From positions 2,649,501-2,713,500 of the forward strand of contig OX352322.1 in the NCBI GenBank assembly GCA_947090765.1: a DNA stretch of 64,000 nt. Direction: 5' to 3'. Positions 11,032-18,919 of the stretch are shown here, piece by piece (the stretch's first letter is position 1; each line of letters starts with the position of its first letter). The notes under the pieces are model-generated. The model worked only from the letters and a program-made list of their open reading frames with translations, was not told where the DNA came from and did not search any database. Both the position numbers and the translations under genes were made by a program. This DNA is from Pseudomonas sp. MM223 (GTDB lineage Bacteria > Pseudomonadota > Gammaproteobacteria > Pseudomonadales > Pseudomonadaceae).

Positions 11032-13354
11032 CCAGGCACGCAGCGACTACGCTCGGGCCAGTGCCGTGCTGGCCGGGCCGCTGCAGGCGCAATTAGTGCT
11101 GCGCAACGGTGAGCGCTTCGACCAAAGGCTTTACGTGGCGTTGCGCAAGCAGGGTTGGCCAGTGACGCCGGTGCTGGAAGGGCGTTTGCGCTTGCCTGGG
11201 GAGCCTGCGGGCAGCGTGCGCCTGCTTGGCATCGACCCCTTGAGCCTGCCGCCTGCCAGCAGCATTGCCGGTGTGCAGCCACAAGCATTCGACGTGCAGG
11301 CGTTCATCGGCACACCCGGGCAAGCGTGGGCCGGGCCGGATACCTTGCGTCAACTGGGCGCAGAGCCTGGGGCGTCAGTGCGCGACAGCGAAGGGCAACT
11401 GCTACCTCCCATGGTTTTGCAGCCTGCACTGGCGCCCGGGGTGATCGTGGTCGACATCGGCCATGCCCAGCGGTTGCTGCACGCACCTGGGCAATTGTCG
11501 CGTTTGCTGGTGGCCGGCATGCCGCAGCCGCTGCCTGCGGATATCGCGGTTTACCTTGAGCTGCAACCGCAACAGGACGACGGCGGTTTGCAGCGGCTGA
11601 CCGAGAGCTTTCACCTCAACCTGACCGCCCTCGGCCTGCTGGCGTTCGTCGTAGGCCTGTTTATCGCCCATGCCGCAATTGGCCTGGCGCTGGAACAGCG
11701 GCGTGGTTTGATCCGCAATCTGCGCGCCTGTGGTGTCAGCTTGAACACCCTGCTGTGCGCCTTGCTGCTGGAACTGGGCCTGTTCGCCGTCTTGGGCGGG
11801 CTGGCCGGCGTGGCAAGCGGGTATGTGCTGGCCGCCTGGTTGCTGCCCGATGTGGCCGCCAGTTTGCGCGGCCTGTACGGCGCCCAGGTTGCCGGCACAT
11901 TGAGCCTGCCCGCGTGGTGGTGGCTGGTGGGGGTGCTTGTGAGTGTGCTGGGGGCATTGCTTGCAGGGCTCAGCAGCGTGCTGCGTGCAGCCCGGTTGCC
12001 GTTGCTGGCGCTGGCGCAGCCCCAGGCTTGGCGGCTGGCACAGGGGCCGTGGTTGAGGCGTCAGGCTTGCGTCGCGGGTGTTCTGTTGCTGCTGGCCTTG
12101 GGCTGTGGTGTGCTGGGTAACAGCCTGGCCAGCGCGTTTGCCATGCTGGCTGGGCTGTTGCTGGCGGCGGCGCTGTTGTTGCCGGCCTTGCTCGACCGGG
12201 CGCTGGCCTTGCTGGCGCGGTATGGCCGGCGACCTTTGGCGCAGTGGTTCGTCGCCGATTGCCGCCAGCAACTGCCGGGCCTGAGCCTGGCGCTGATGGC
12301 ACTGTTGCTGGCGTTGGCTGCCAGTGTCGGCGTGGGCAGCATGACCGAGGGCTTTCGCAAGACCTTTGTCGGCTGGCTGGACCAGCGCCTGTCTGCCGAC
12401 CTGTATGTCACCCCTCGGGATACCCCCCAAGGCCTGGCGATTGTGCAATGGCTAGGGCAGCAATCGGCAGCCAGCGTGGTGCTGCCCGGCTGGCGTGTGG
12501 AAACGCAGTTGCAGGGCTGGCCGGTGCAGCTCCAGGGCATCGTCGATCATCCGGTCTACCTCAAGCGCTGGCCGTTGCTACAGCAGCAGCCTCACGCTTG
12601 GGAGCGTTTGGCCAGCGGGCATGCCGTAATGCTCAGTGAACAGCTGGCCAGGCGTCTGAAGCTGCAATTGGGCGACCGCCTTGCGCTGCCTTTAGAGGCG
12701 ATGACGGTGGTGGGGATTTATGCCGATTACGGTAACCCCAAGGGCCATGTGCTGGTCAATGCCAGCGAGTTACGCAGGCAATGGCCGCAGGCAACTTTGA
12801 CCGGGTTGAGCGTTGATCTACCCACCGGGCAGGTGCCCCTCATCAAAGCCGGGTTGCAACAGCACTTCGCCCTGGACGACAGCCGCGTGGTCGAGCAGGC
12901 TCGCCTGAAAGGCTGGTCCACCGAGGTGTTCAACCGTACCTTTGCCGCCACCGCTGCGCTCAACAGCCTCACGCTTGGCGTGGCCGGTGTGGCGCTGTTC
13001 ATCAACCTGCTGACGTTGGGCCAAACGCGGCTGAGCCAGCTGGCGCCCCTGTGGGCGTTGGGGGTGCAGCGCCGGCAACTGGTGTGGTTGAGCTTGGGGC
13101 AGACACTGATGCTGAGCAGTTTCACGGTACTGCTGGCAATCCCGTTGGGGGTGTTGCTGGCCTGGTGCCTGGTGGCGGTAGTCAACGTGCAGGCGTTCGG
13201 CTGGCGCCTGCCGCTCTACGTCTTCCCCGTGCAGTTGCTGCAACTGGCTGCGTTGGGGCTGTTCACCAGCCTGTTGGCCAGCACCTGGCCACTGTGGCAA
13301 CTGGCGCGCCGCCAGCCCCGTGAACTGTTGAGGCCGTTTGCCGATGAAGCGTAG
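10901..13354 (+). CDS. FtsX-like ABC transporter permease
   Basis: This 817-residue membrane protein has an N-terminal helix (about residues 15-40), a large extracytoplasmic region, then three blocks of helices (about 210-470 and 660-810). This is the doubled FtsX/MacB-like permease architecture. The third block includes GVAGVALFINLLTLGQTRL and a final loop ending in ARRQPRELLRPF, typical of lipoprotein or hydrophobic-compound ABC systems. It follows the ATPase and overlaps the next lipoprotein gene by 11 bases, so all three are likely one operon. The cargo is unknown. A GTG three bases upstream is an alternative start. Confidence 0.82.
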   Translation: MRLLSLALLALLSHWRRHRVQFFSIFTGLWLATALWTGVQALNSQARSDYARASAVLAGPLQAQLVLRNGERFDQRLYVALRKQGWPVTPVLEGRLRLPGEPAGSVRLLGIDPLSLPPASSIAGVQPQAFDVQAFIGTPGQAWAGPDTLRQLGAEPGASVRDSEGQLLPPMVLQPALAPGVIVVDIGHAQRLLHAPGQLSRLLVAGMPQPLPADIAVYLELQPQQDDGGLQRLTESFHLNLTALGLLAFVVGLFIAHAAIGLALEQRRGLIRNLRACGVSLNTLLCALLLELGLFAVLGGLAGVASGYVLAAWLLPDVAASLRGLYGAQVAGTLSLPAWWWLVGVLVSVLGALLAGLSSVLRAARLPLLALAQPQAWRLAQGPWLRRQACVAGVLLLLALGCGVLGNSLASAFAMLAGLLLAAALLLPALLDRALALLARYGRRPLAQWFVADCRQQLPGLSLALMALLLALAASVGVGSMTEGFRKTFVGWLDQRLSADLYVTPRDTPQGLAIVQWLGQQSAASVVLPGWRVETQLQGWPVQLQGIVDHPVYLKRWPLLQQQPHAWERLASGHAVMLSEQLARRLKLQLGDRLALPLEAMTVVGIYADYGNPKGHVLVNASELRRQWPQATLTGLSVDLPTGQVPLIKAGLQQHFALDDSRVVEQARLKGWSTEVFNRTFAATAALNSLTLGVAGVALFINLLTLGQTRLSQLAPLWALGVQRRQLVWLSLGQTLMLSSFTVLLAIPLGVLLAWCLVAVVNVQAFGWRLPLYVFPVQLLQLAALGLFTSLLASTWPLWQLARRQPRELLRPFADEA

Positions 13355-14399
13355 TGCGTGGTTGTTGCTGTGCGGCCTGCTGTGCGCGTGTGATCAACCG
13401 GCGCCACAAGGCTATGCCGGGCTCGGGCAGCAGGCGGACGGGTTCAACCAGGTGGCCCGCGCGCATCGCCTGGAGTTCCCCCGTGACCACGGTCCACACG
13501 AGGGCTTTCGCATCGAATGGTGGTATGTCACCGCCAACCTCAAGGACGCCCGGGGGCGTGACTGGGGCGTGCAGTGGACCCTGTTCCGCTCGGCCCTGCG
13601 CCCCGGCCCTGAAACCACCGACTGGAACAGCCCGAACCTGTGGATGGGGCACGCGGCCCTGACCGGCCCGGGTGGTCACCAGTCTGGCGAAACCCTGGCG
13701 CGTGGCGGTATCGGCCAGGCCGGCGTGCAGGCCCAGCCGTTCCGGGCGTGGATCAATGATTGGTCGTTGCAGGGCAGGGGAGGTATTGAACACGTGCAAA
13801 TGGCCGCCGGTGGCGAAGGGTTTCGCTACGACTTGCATTTGCGCAGTGATCGGCCCTTGGTGCTGCACGGCGATCAGGGTTACAGCGAGAAATCCGGCAA
13901 GGGCCAGGCTTCTTACTATTACAGCCAGCCGTTTTACCGTGTGCGCGGGGAAGTGGAGCGTGATGGCATGTGCATCGCGGTTACCGGGCAGGCCTGGCTG
14001 GACCGGGAGTGGAGCAGCCAGCCGCTGGCGGCGGGGCAAACGGGGTGGGACTGGTTTTCACTGCACCTGGACAGTGGTGCCAAGCTGATGCTGTTTCAGG
14101 TGCGAGAGGCGCAGGGGGAACCGTATCGCGCCGGCACCTGGGTTGGGCCGCAGGGAGAGGTGGTGGCGCTGGGCGGAGCACAGATCCAGTTGCAGGCGCT
14201 GGCCTGGGCCAGGCAGGAGAATGGCAAGCAGGTGCCGACGCGTTGGCGGGTGCAGGTGCCGGGGCAGGGGGTGGATGTGCAGGTTGACGCAGTGGAGCCG
14301 CAGGCGTGGATGGATACACGGTTCCCGTATTGGGAAGGGCCGGTGCGCATAAGCGGGAGTACGGGTGGGCGCGGGTATCTGGAGATGACGGGGTACTAA
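13344..14399 (+). CDS. Lipocalin-like (AttH/CrtC-type) lipoprotein
   Basis: The 351-residue protein begins with a lipoprotein signal (MKRSAWLLLCGLLCACDQ), with a lipobox Cys at about residue 16. The remainder resembles the AttH / carotenoid 1,2-hydratase-like fold: FRIEWWYVTANLKDARG, SYYYSQPFYRVRGEV, GQAWLDREWSSQPL and GWDWFSLHLD. In Agrobacterium att regions, AttH-like proteins are encoded with an ABC ATPase and permease as here. It probably handles a hydrophobic ligand in the periplasm with the permease; substrate and direction are unknown. The start overlaps the permease end. Confidence 0.75.
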   Translation: MKRSAWLLLCGLLCACDQPAPQGYAGLGQQADGFNQVARAHRLEFPRDHGPHEGFRIEWWYVTANLKDARGRDWGVQWTLFRSALRPGPETTDWNSPNLWMGHAALTGPGGHQSGETLARGGIGQAGVQAQPFRAWINDWSLQGRGGIEHVQMAAGGEGFRYDLHLRSDRPLVLHGDQGYSEKSGKGQASYYYSQPFYRVRGEVERDGMCIAVTGQAWLDREWSSQPLAAGQTGWDWFSLHLDSGAKLMLFQVREAQGEPYRAGTWVGPQGEVVALGGAQIQLQALAWARQENGKQVPTRWRVQVPGQGVDVQVDAVEPQAWMDTRFPYWEGPVRISGSTGGRGYLEMTGY

Positions 14400-14424
14400 T
14401 CCATATGCCAGTAATGACACGGTC

Positions 14425-14441
14425 CCTTGTAGGAGCGGCCT
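14425..14441. repeat. Left part of a REP element interrupted by the IS
   Basis: The sequence CTTGTAGGAGCGGCCT is the first arm of the GCGGCC-family REP. Its continuation (TGTGTCGCGA) is found directly after the insertion sequence at 15693, so the element was one unit before insertion. Confidence 0.8.
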
Positions 14442-14510
14442 TGAACTGGCCTAATGATTTTGGACACCTTCTTCGGGCGCTATGATGACGCCCAATTGGA
14501 GGCAAAATCA

Positions 14511-14814
14511 GTGCGAAAATCTTATTCGAAAGAACACAAAATCCAAGCAGCTGAAATGGTGCTGGACGGTGGCCAGTCAGTTCCTGAGGTATGTGAAATC
14601 CTCGGGATTGGCCGCACTGGCTCTTCGCCGGTGGGTTGACCAGGTACGGCAGGAGAGAGAGGGGAAAGTCCCGGCTGGTGCAAAGGCTATCACCCCGGAG
14701 CAACGACGAATCGAGGAGCTGGAAAGCCTGGTTCGTCAAAAGGATCGGGATATCGAAATCCTAAAAAAGGCCAGTGCTCTCCTGCTTCGGGACTCCAAAG
14801 ATCGTTCTCGCTGA
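14511..14814 (+). pseudogene. IS3-family orfA, frameshifted
   Basis: OrfA starts at GTG 14511 with GGAGG eight bases upstream and encodes the HTH (RKSYSKEHKIQAAEMVLDGG, VCEILGIGRT). At about 14619 the frame changes: GIGRT runs into a stop, while ALRRWVDQVRQ and the leucine-rich coiled coil (IEELESLVRQKDRDIEILKK) continue in the next frame. Removing one G at 14619-14620 restores a normal OrfA of about 100 residues. The slippery heptamer A-AAA-AAG at 14763-14769 is where the -1 shift into orfB would make the OrfAB transposase. Confidence 0.85.
14763..14769 (+). promoter_or_regulatory. Programmed -1 frameshift site of the IS3 transposase
   Basis: A-AAA-AAG in the orfA frame is the standard IS3-family slippery heptamer. 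A -1 shift here enters the orfB frame and continues without a stop to FYAWRKRQG and the catalytic domain. Confidence 0.8.
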
Positions 14815-14858
14815 TCAACGAGCTGAGTGAGCATTACGGTGTTGTCGACTGCTGTCGC

Positions 14859-15656
14859 GTGCTTGGGGTCAAGCGCAGCAGTTTCTATGCATGGCGCAAA
14901 CGCCAAGGGCGTGAAAACCCTGACAGAGATGCTCTGCGCCTGCTGGTAGTCGACCATTTCAAGGCGTCGCGAAATGCTTCTGGATCACGAACTCTCGTGC
15001 AGGAGTTGCGTCGTCAAGGCCATAAAGTCGGGCGTTACAAAGTGCGCGCGCTTATGCGTGAGGCTGGCTTGAAATGCCGGCAGCGCAGGCCGCACCGGTA
15101 TCGCTCGTCAGGTACAGAAGCACTGATTGCGGAAAACCAACTGAAGCGAAATTTCAAAGTTTCGACTATCAACGAGGTTTGGTGTGGCGATGTGACTTAC
15201 ATCCAGGTTGGCAGGCGCTGGCTGTACTTGGCCGCGGTAATCGACTTGTACGCACGCCGAGTTGTGGGCTGGGCGTTTTCAATGACTGCCGATGCCAGGT
15301 TGGCCTGTGACGCGCTGCGCATGGCGTCTGAGTCTAGGGGCAAGCCTGCTGGCGTGATGTTTCATTCAGATCAAGGTTGTCAGTACACCAGCCATAAATT
15401 CAGGGCTGTGCTTGAAGAATGCCGCTTGAAACAAAGCATGAGCCACCGCGGCCAATGCTGGGACAACGCCGCCATGGAGCGATTCTTCGGGGCGTTGAAA
15501 TCAGAATGGATGCCGGCAGGAGGCTATGAATCCGAAGCTGAGGCTAAGGCCGACATCATGGCTTATCTGGTGCGCTACAACCTCAAACGCCTCCACAGCT
15601 ACAACGGCTACGAGACCCCGGTAGCCATGGAGGAAAAACTGAGGGCAGCGTCATAA
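14859..15656 (+). CDS. IS3-family transposase OrfB (catalytic domain)
   Basis: The 265-residue open frame carries an HTH_21-like region (SGSRTLVQELRRQGHKVGRY) and the rve integrase core. The catalytic DDE triad is visible: D in EVWCGDVTYIQV, D in MFHSDQGCQYTS and E in NAAMERFFGALKSE. In IS3 elements the working transposase is an OrfAB fusion; the same frame extends upstream to the slippery site at 14763, supporting that. OrfB looks intact although orfA is damaged. Confidence 0.9.
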   Translation: MLGVKRSSFYAWRKRQGRENPDRDALRLLVVDHFKASRNASGSRTLVQELRRQGHKVGRYKVRALMREAGLKCRQRRPHRYRSSGTEALIAENQLKRNFKVSTINEVWCGDVTYIQVGRRWLYLAAVIDLYARRVVGWAFSMTADARLACDALRMASESRGKPAGVMFHSDQGCQYTSHKFRAVLEECRLKQSMSHRGQCWDNAAMERFFGALKSEWMPAGGYESEAEAKADIMAYLVRYNLKRLHSYNGYETPVAMEEKLRAAS

Positions 15657-15692
15657 ACCTTAACCGGTGTCCAAAATTACTTGACCAGATCA

Positions 15693-15798
15693 CCTTGTGT
15701 CGCGAAAGGGGTGCGAAGCGCCCCCAAGATCTGCGCCTCGCCGCAGAATTGCCGGGGCCGCTTTGCGGCCCTATCGCGACACAAGGCCGCTCCTACAG
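15693..15798. repeat. Paired REP element, GCGGCC family (right remainder after IS insertion)
   Basis: It begins with the duplicated CCT and TGTGTCGCGAAAGGGG, followed by an opposite arm GGGCCGCTTTGCGGCCC ... ACAAGGCCGCTCCTACAG. With 14425-14441 it makes a complete REP pair of the type at 22794 and 33491. Confidence 0.8.
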
Positions 15799-15860
15799 TG
15801 ATCGCGCGGGCTTTCAAAGTTTGAGCAAGACCGTAGCCCCAAAAGACCGCAGCAGGCCAC

Positions 15861-16608
15861 TTAATCCTTGATCAGCCCTCGCAGCACGGCTCGTGCTTCT
15901 TCGGTGCGCAGGCACTCAATAAACAGCCGGCTTTCCCGCGCCACGGCTTCCTCCAGCTCGGCCCGTTGGCTGTCCTTGAGCAGCCGCTTGCTGATGCGCA
16001 GCGCCGCCTGCGGGTAGCTTTGCAGCTGCCGCGCCAGCTTGCGCGCTGCGGCCAGGCACTGTTCGCCATCTTCATGCAGGCTCATTGGCCAGCCCCCAGG
16101 CAACCGCCTGTTCGCCATCCAGCAACTCATTGGCCAGCAACAAACGGGCGGCCCGGGCCTGGCCAAGCAGGCGCGGCAGCAGCAGGCTGGCGCCAAACTC
16201 CGGGCACACACCCAACGGTGCGAACGGCATGCGCAACTTGGTCGAACGGCTGACCAGCACCTGGTCGCAATGCAACAACAAGGTGGCACCAATGCCGATG
16301 GCCGCGCCACTGACAGCCGCGATCAGCGGCTTGTCCAGGCCCATGACCACCCGCATCAGGCGGAACACCGGGCTGTCCAGGTCAGTGGGCGGGTTGTCGA
16401 GGAAATCGCGCAGGTCGTTGCCAGCCGTGAAACAGTGGGCGCCGCCGGTGAGGATGATGGCATCGACACCGGGGTCTTCACCCGCTGCCAGCAGCAAGTC
16501 GCCCAGTTGCTGGTACATGGCGGTGTTCAGGGCATTGAGCTTGTCGGGGCGGTTGAAGGCCAGGGTCAGCAGGCCTTGGTCAAGCTCACGTGTGATCAGG
16601 TCGTTCAT
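15861..16608 (-). pseudogene. Enoyl-CoA hydratase/isomerase family protein, frameshifted
   Basis: The N-terminal part (MNDLITRELDQGLLTLAFNR, AGNDLRDFL, then SGAAIGIGATLLLHCDQVLV) is a normal crotonase fold. It ends early at GLANEPA-stop near 16072. The missing C-terminal third (EDGEQCLAAARKLARQLQ ... EEARAVLRGLIKD) continues in another frame to 15861. Removing one base (or adding two) at about 16078-16085 joins the two. The ATG at 16608 is preferred over an upstream in-frame ATG at 16644 lying in promoter-like DNA. It is divergent from the TetR gene, which probably controlled it. It is distinct from the intact hydratase at 23125. Confidence 0.85.
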
Positions 16609-16710
16609 GGCAGCCGCTTTTGTTGTTGTGGGCAAGTGTGCCAAGGGTTTATCACGCAGTCCGGCTTGTTGTACAGTCGTTCAGTCCAGCCCCTGAACCG
16701 AGAACCCTTG

Positions 16711-17355
16711 ATGAGCCAGGAAGCCCGCTACCACCGTATGCTGCCGGAATTGCGCAAGGCCAACCTGGTCGAAGCGACCCTGGTGTGCCTCAAACGCCAT
16801 GGCTTCCAAGGGGCTTCGATCCGCAAGATTTCCGCCGAGGCCGGGGTCTCGGTCGGGCTCATCAGCCACCACTACGCCGGCAAGGATGAACTGGTGGCCG
16901 AGGCCTACCTGGCCGTCACCGGCCGGGTGATGGGGCTGCTGCGTGAAGCCATGGCGCAGGCTGCGCCCAATGCCCGCGAGCGGTTGTCGGCGTTTTTCCG
17001 CGCATCGTTCTGCGCAGAGTTGCTCGACCCGCAACTGCTCGACGCCTGGCTGGCCTTCTGGGGCGCGGTCAAGACAGCCGACGCGATCAACCAGGTGCAT
17101 GACCATTCCTATGGCGAGTACCGCAAGGAACTGAGCCGGTTGCTGGCCGAGCTGGCCGCGCAGGAGGGCTGGCAGGGCTTCGATGCCGACCTCGCAGCCA
17201 TCAGCCTCAGTGCCTTGCTTGATGGCCTGTGGCTGGAGTCGGGGCTCAACCCCGGCACCTTCACCCCCGAGCAGGGCGTGATTATCTGCGAGGCATGGGT
17301 CGACGGCCTGCAGGCCGGTGGTCGGCGGCGCTTCAGCCTGCCCGAGGGCTGTTGA
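16711..17355 (+). CDS. TetR-family regulator, BetI-like
   Basis: The 214-residue protein has a TetR DNA-binding domain (about residues 12-60; LVEATLVCLKRHGFQGASIR, then GVSVGLISHHYAGKDELV) resembling BetI. A helical ligand domain follows (about 75-205; LDAWLAFWGAVKTADA, ALLDGLWLESGLN). It is transcribed away from the frameshifted enoyl-CoA hydratase. Its ligand is unknown; BetI-like proteins answer to choline-type compounds, but close relatives control many catabolic genes. Confidence 0.82.
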   Translation: MSQEARYHRMLPELRKANLVEATLVCLKRHGFQGASIRKISAEAGVSVGLISHHYAGKDELVAEAYLAVTGRVMGLLREAMAQAAPNARERLSAFFRASFCAELLDPQLLDAWLAFWGAVKTADAINQVHDHSYGEYRKELSRLLAELAAQEGWQGFDADLAAISLSALLDGLWLESGLNPGTFTPEQGVIICEAWVDGLQAGGRRRFSLPEGC

Positions 17356-17429
17356 TCGTCTGTTCAGTAACGAGTACGCTGCTGGCGCGAGTGTGTAGAA
17401 CAACACCAATAAAAAAGAGACAACACGCA

Positions 17430-18146
17430 ATGACGCCTCGGGTATTGATCGTCGATGACGATCCGCTTATTCGTGACTTGCTGCAGGCCTATCTGTCCCA
17501 GGAAGGCTACGACGTGCACTGTGCTGACACGGCGGAAAAGGCCGAGGCCCTGCTCGGCAGCCAGGATGTCGACCTGGTGCTGCTGGACATCCGCCTGCCT
17601 GGCAAGGACGGCCTCACCCTGACCCGCGAGCTGCGGGTGCGTTCGGAGGTGGGCATCATCCTCATCACCGGCCGCAACGACGACATCGACCGTATTGTCG
17701 GCCTGGAATGCGGCGCCGACGACTACGTGATCAAACCGCTCAACCCTCGTGAGCTGGTATCGCGCGCCAAAAATCTGATCCGCCGTGTGCGCCATGCCCG
17801 CGAAGTGCACCCGGCACCGGCCTGTGCGCAGTCGCTGAAGCAGTTTGCCGACTGGGCACTGGACACCGACCGCCGTCGCCTGATCGACCCACGCGGCGGG
17901 CAAACCCTGCTGACCCACGGTGAGTTCCAGTTGCTTAGCGTGTTCCTGCGCAACAGCGGCCATACCCTGAGCCGCGACCAACTGATGGACCAGATTCGTA
18001 ACCGCGAGTGGGTGCCCAACGACCGCTCCATCGACGTGCTGGTAGGCCGCCTGCGGCGCAAGCTGCACGATGACCCGGCCGAACCGCAGTTGATCATCAC
18101 CATCCACGGCACCGGCTACCTGTTTACCGCCAGCGTGGCGGCATGA
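17430..18146 (+). CDS. aruR: OmpR-family response regulator of the arginine transaminase locus (AruR-like)
   Basis: The 238-residue protein has an N-terminal receiver domain (phospho-acceptor Asp53 in LLDIRLPGKDG, Lys in YVIKPLNP) and a C-terminal OmpR-type winged helix (about residues 140-236; RDQLMDQIRNREW, SIDVLVGRLRRKL). Its stop overlaps the next gene by 4 bases, and the sensor kinase follows. In P. aeruginosa the two-component pair AruRS next to aruH-aruI controls the arginine transaminase pathway; the same gene neighbourhood here supports that name. A direct repeat of TTAC units at 21181-21228 upstream of the permease is a candidate target. Confidence 0.8.
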   Translation: MTPRVLIVDDDPLIRDLLQAYLSQEGYDVHCADTAEKAEALLGSQDVDLVLLDIRLPGKDGLTLTRELRVRSEVGIILITGRNDDIDRIVGLECGADDYVIKPLNPRELVSRAKNLIRRVRHAREVHPAPACAQSLKQFADWALDTDRRRLIDPRGGQTLLTHGEFQLLSVFLRNSGHTLSRDQLMDQIRNREWVPNDRSIDVLVGRLRRKLHDDPAEPQLIITIHGTGYLFTASVAA

Positions 18147-18919
18147 TTCACCGCGCCTTGTGCCTGGCGCTGGCGATGCTCGCCGCGCAGGCCGGCGCGG
18201 TCGAGACGGTGCGCTATTGTGACTACCCGGTGTACCCGCCGATTTCCTGGAGCGACGGCCACCAGGTACGTGGCCTGGCGCCAACCGTGGTGCGCGAACT
18301 GTTCGCACGCATGGGTTACGACGTGCAGACGGTGGTGCTGGGCAACTGGAAACGCTGCCTGATGGATGCTGCCGCCGGGCGGGTGGACGTGGTGCTGGCC
18401 TACAACAGCGACCAGCGTGACCAGCGCATGCATTTTTCCACGGAGCCGGTGGTGCGCGAGGAAGTGGCTGTGTTCTACAACCGCAAGCGGCCAGTGCAGT
18501 TCCAGCAGCTGGAGGACCTGGCCGGCTACCGTGGCGGCCTGTTGTACGGTGAAAGCTACGGCGCCGAATTCGACCGTTTCGTCGCCCGGCACCAGAACAT
18601 CGAGCGGGTGTCTTCCAGCCAGCAGAACTTCGGCAAGCTGATCCGCGGGCGCATCGACTACGTGATCCAGGAGCGGCGCACCGGCCAATTGTTCATCGAG
18701 CACCTGCCCGGGGCGCAGGACATCCGCGTACTGCCCAGCGCACTGAGCGTGGACTACCTGCGCGTTGCCGTATCGCGGCAATCACCCTTGAGCCAGCACA
18801 TGGACGAAATCGACGCGCAACTGCAGCGCATGAACCAGGCTGGCGAGATTGCACGCTGGCTGGAGCAGAGCGAGGTCACCTACCGCGACATGATCAACCT
18901 GCCGGCAGATGCCCGATGA
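18143..18919 (+). CDS. Periplasmic substrate-binding protein (SBP_bac_3 type) coupled to the sensor kinase
   Basis: The 258-residue protein starts with a signal peptide (MIHRALCLALAMLAAQAGA). The rest is a family-3-like solute-binding fold: VRYCDYPVYPPISWSDG, LFARMGYDV, AAAGRVDVVLAYN and IRGRIDYVIQERR. It overlaps the regulator gene upstream and the kinase gene downstream by 4 bases each (ATGA), so translation of the three is coupled. No transporter permease is beside it. It is therefore more likely an accessory sensor that presents an amino acid to the kinase than part of an importer; this role is inferred. Confidence 0.75.
   Translation: MIHRALCLALAMLAAQAGAVETVRYCDYPVYPPISWSDGHQVRGLAPTVVRELFARMGYDVQTVVLGNWKRCLMDAAAGRVDVVLAYNSDQRDQRMHFSTEPVVREEVAVFYNRKRPVQFQQLEDLAGYRGGLLYGESYGAEFDRFVARHQNIERVSSSQQNFGKLIRGRIDYVIQERRTGQLFIEHLPGAQDIRVLPSALSVDYLRVAVSRQSPLSQHMDEIDAQLQRMNQAGEIARWLEQSEVTYRDMINLPADAR

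Larger units (their letters stand above)
14442..15692 (+). mobile_element. IS3-family insertion sequence, 1251 bp
   Basis: The element has terminal inverted repeats of about 27 bp: the left end TGAACTGGCC and the right end (reverse strand) TGATCTGGTC, both continuing to a shared ATTTTGGACACC. It is flanked by a 3-bp duplication CCT at 14439-14441 and 15693-15695, in the size range of IS3-family insertions. Inside are orfA and orfB with the DDE integrase core and an A-AAA-AAG frameshift site. It landed inside a REP element between the lipoprotein gene and a degraded enoyl-CoA hydratase. The orfA reading frame is broken by one extra base, so this copy may be unable to move by itself. Confidence 0.93.

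Noticed and set aside
16622-16640. A TGGCAC ... TTGC sequence resembling a sigma-54 promoter
   Set aside because: The spacing between the two boxes is too short for a -24/-12 promoter.
16039-17355. Extending the TetR protein to 438 residues
   Set aside because: The extra part is antisense to the degraded enoyl-CoA hydratase; the TetR domain begins right after ATG 16711.
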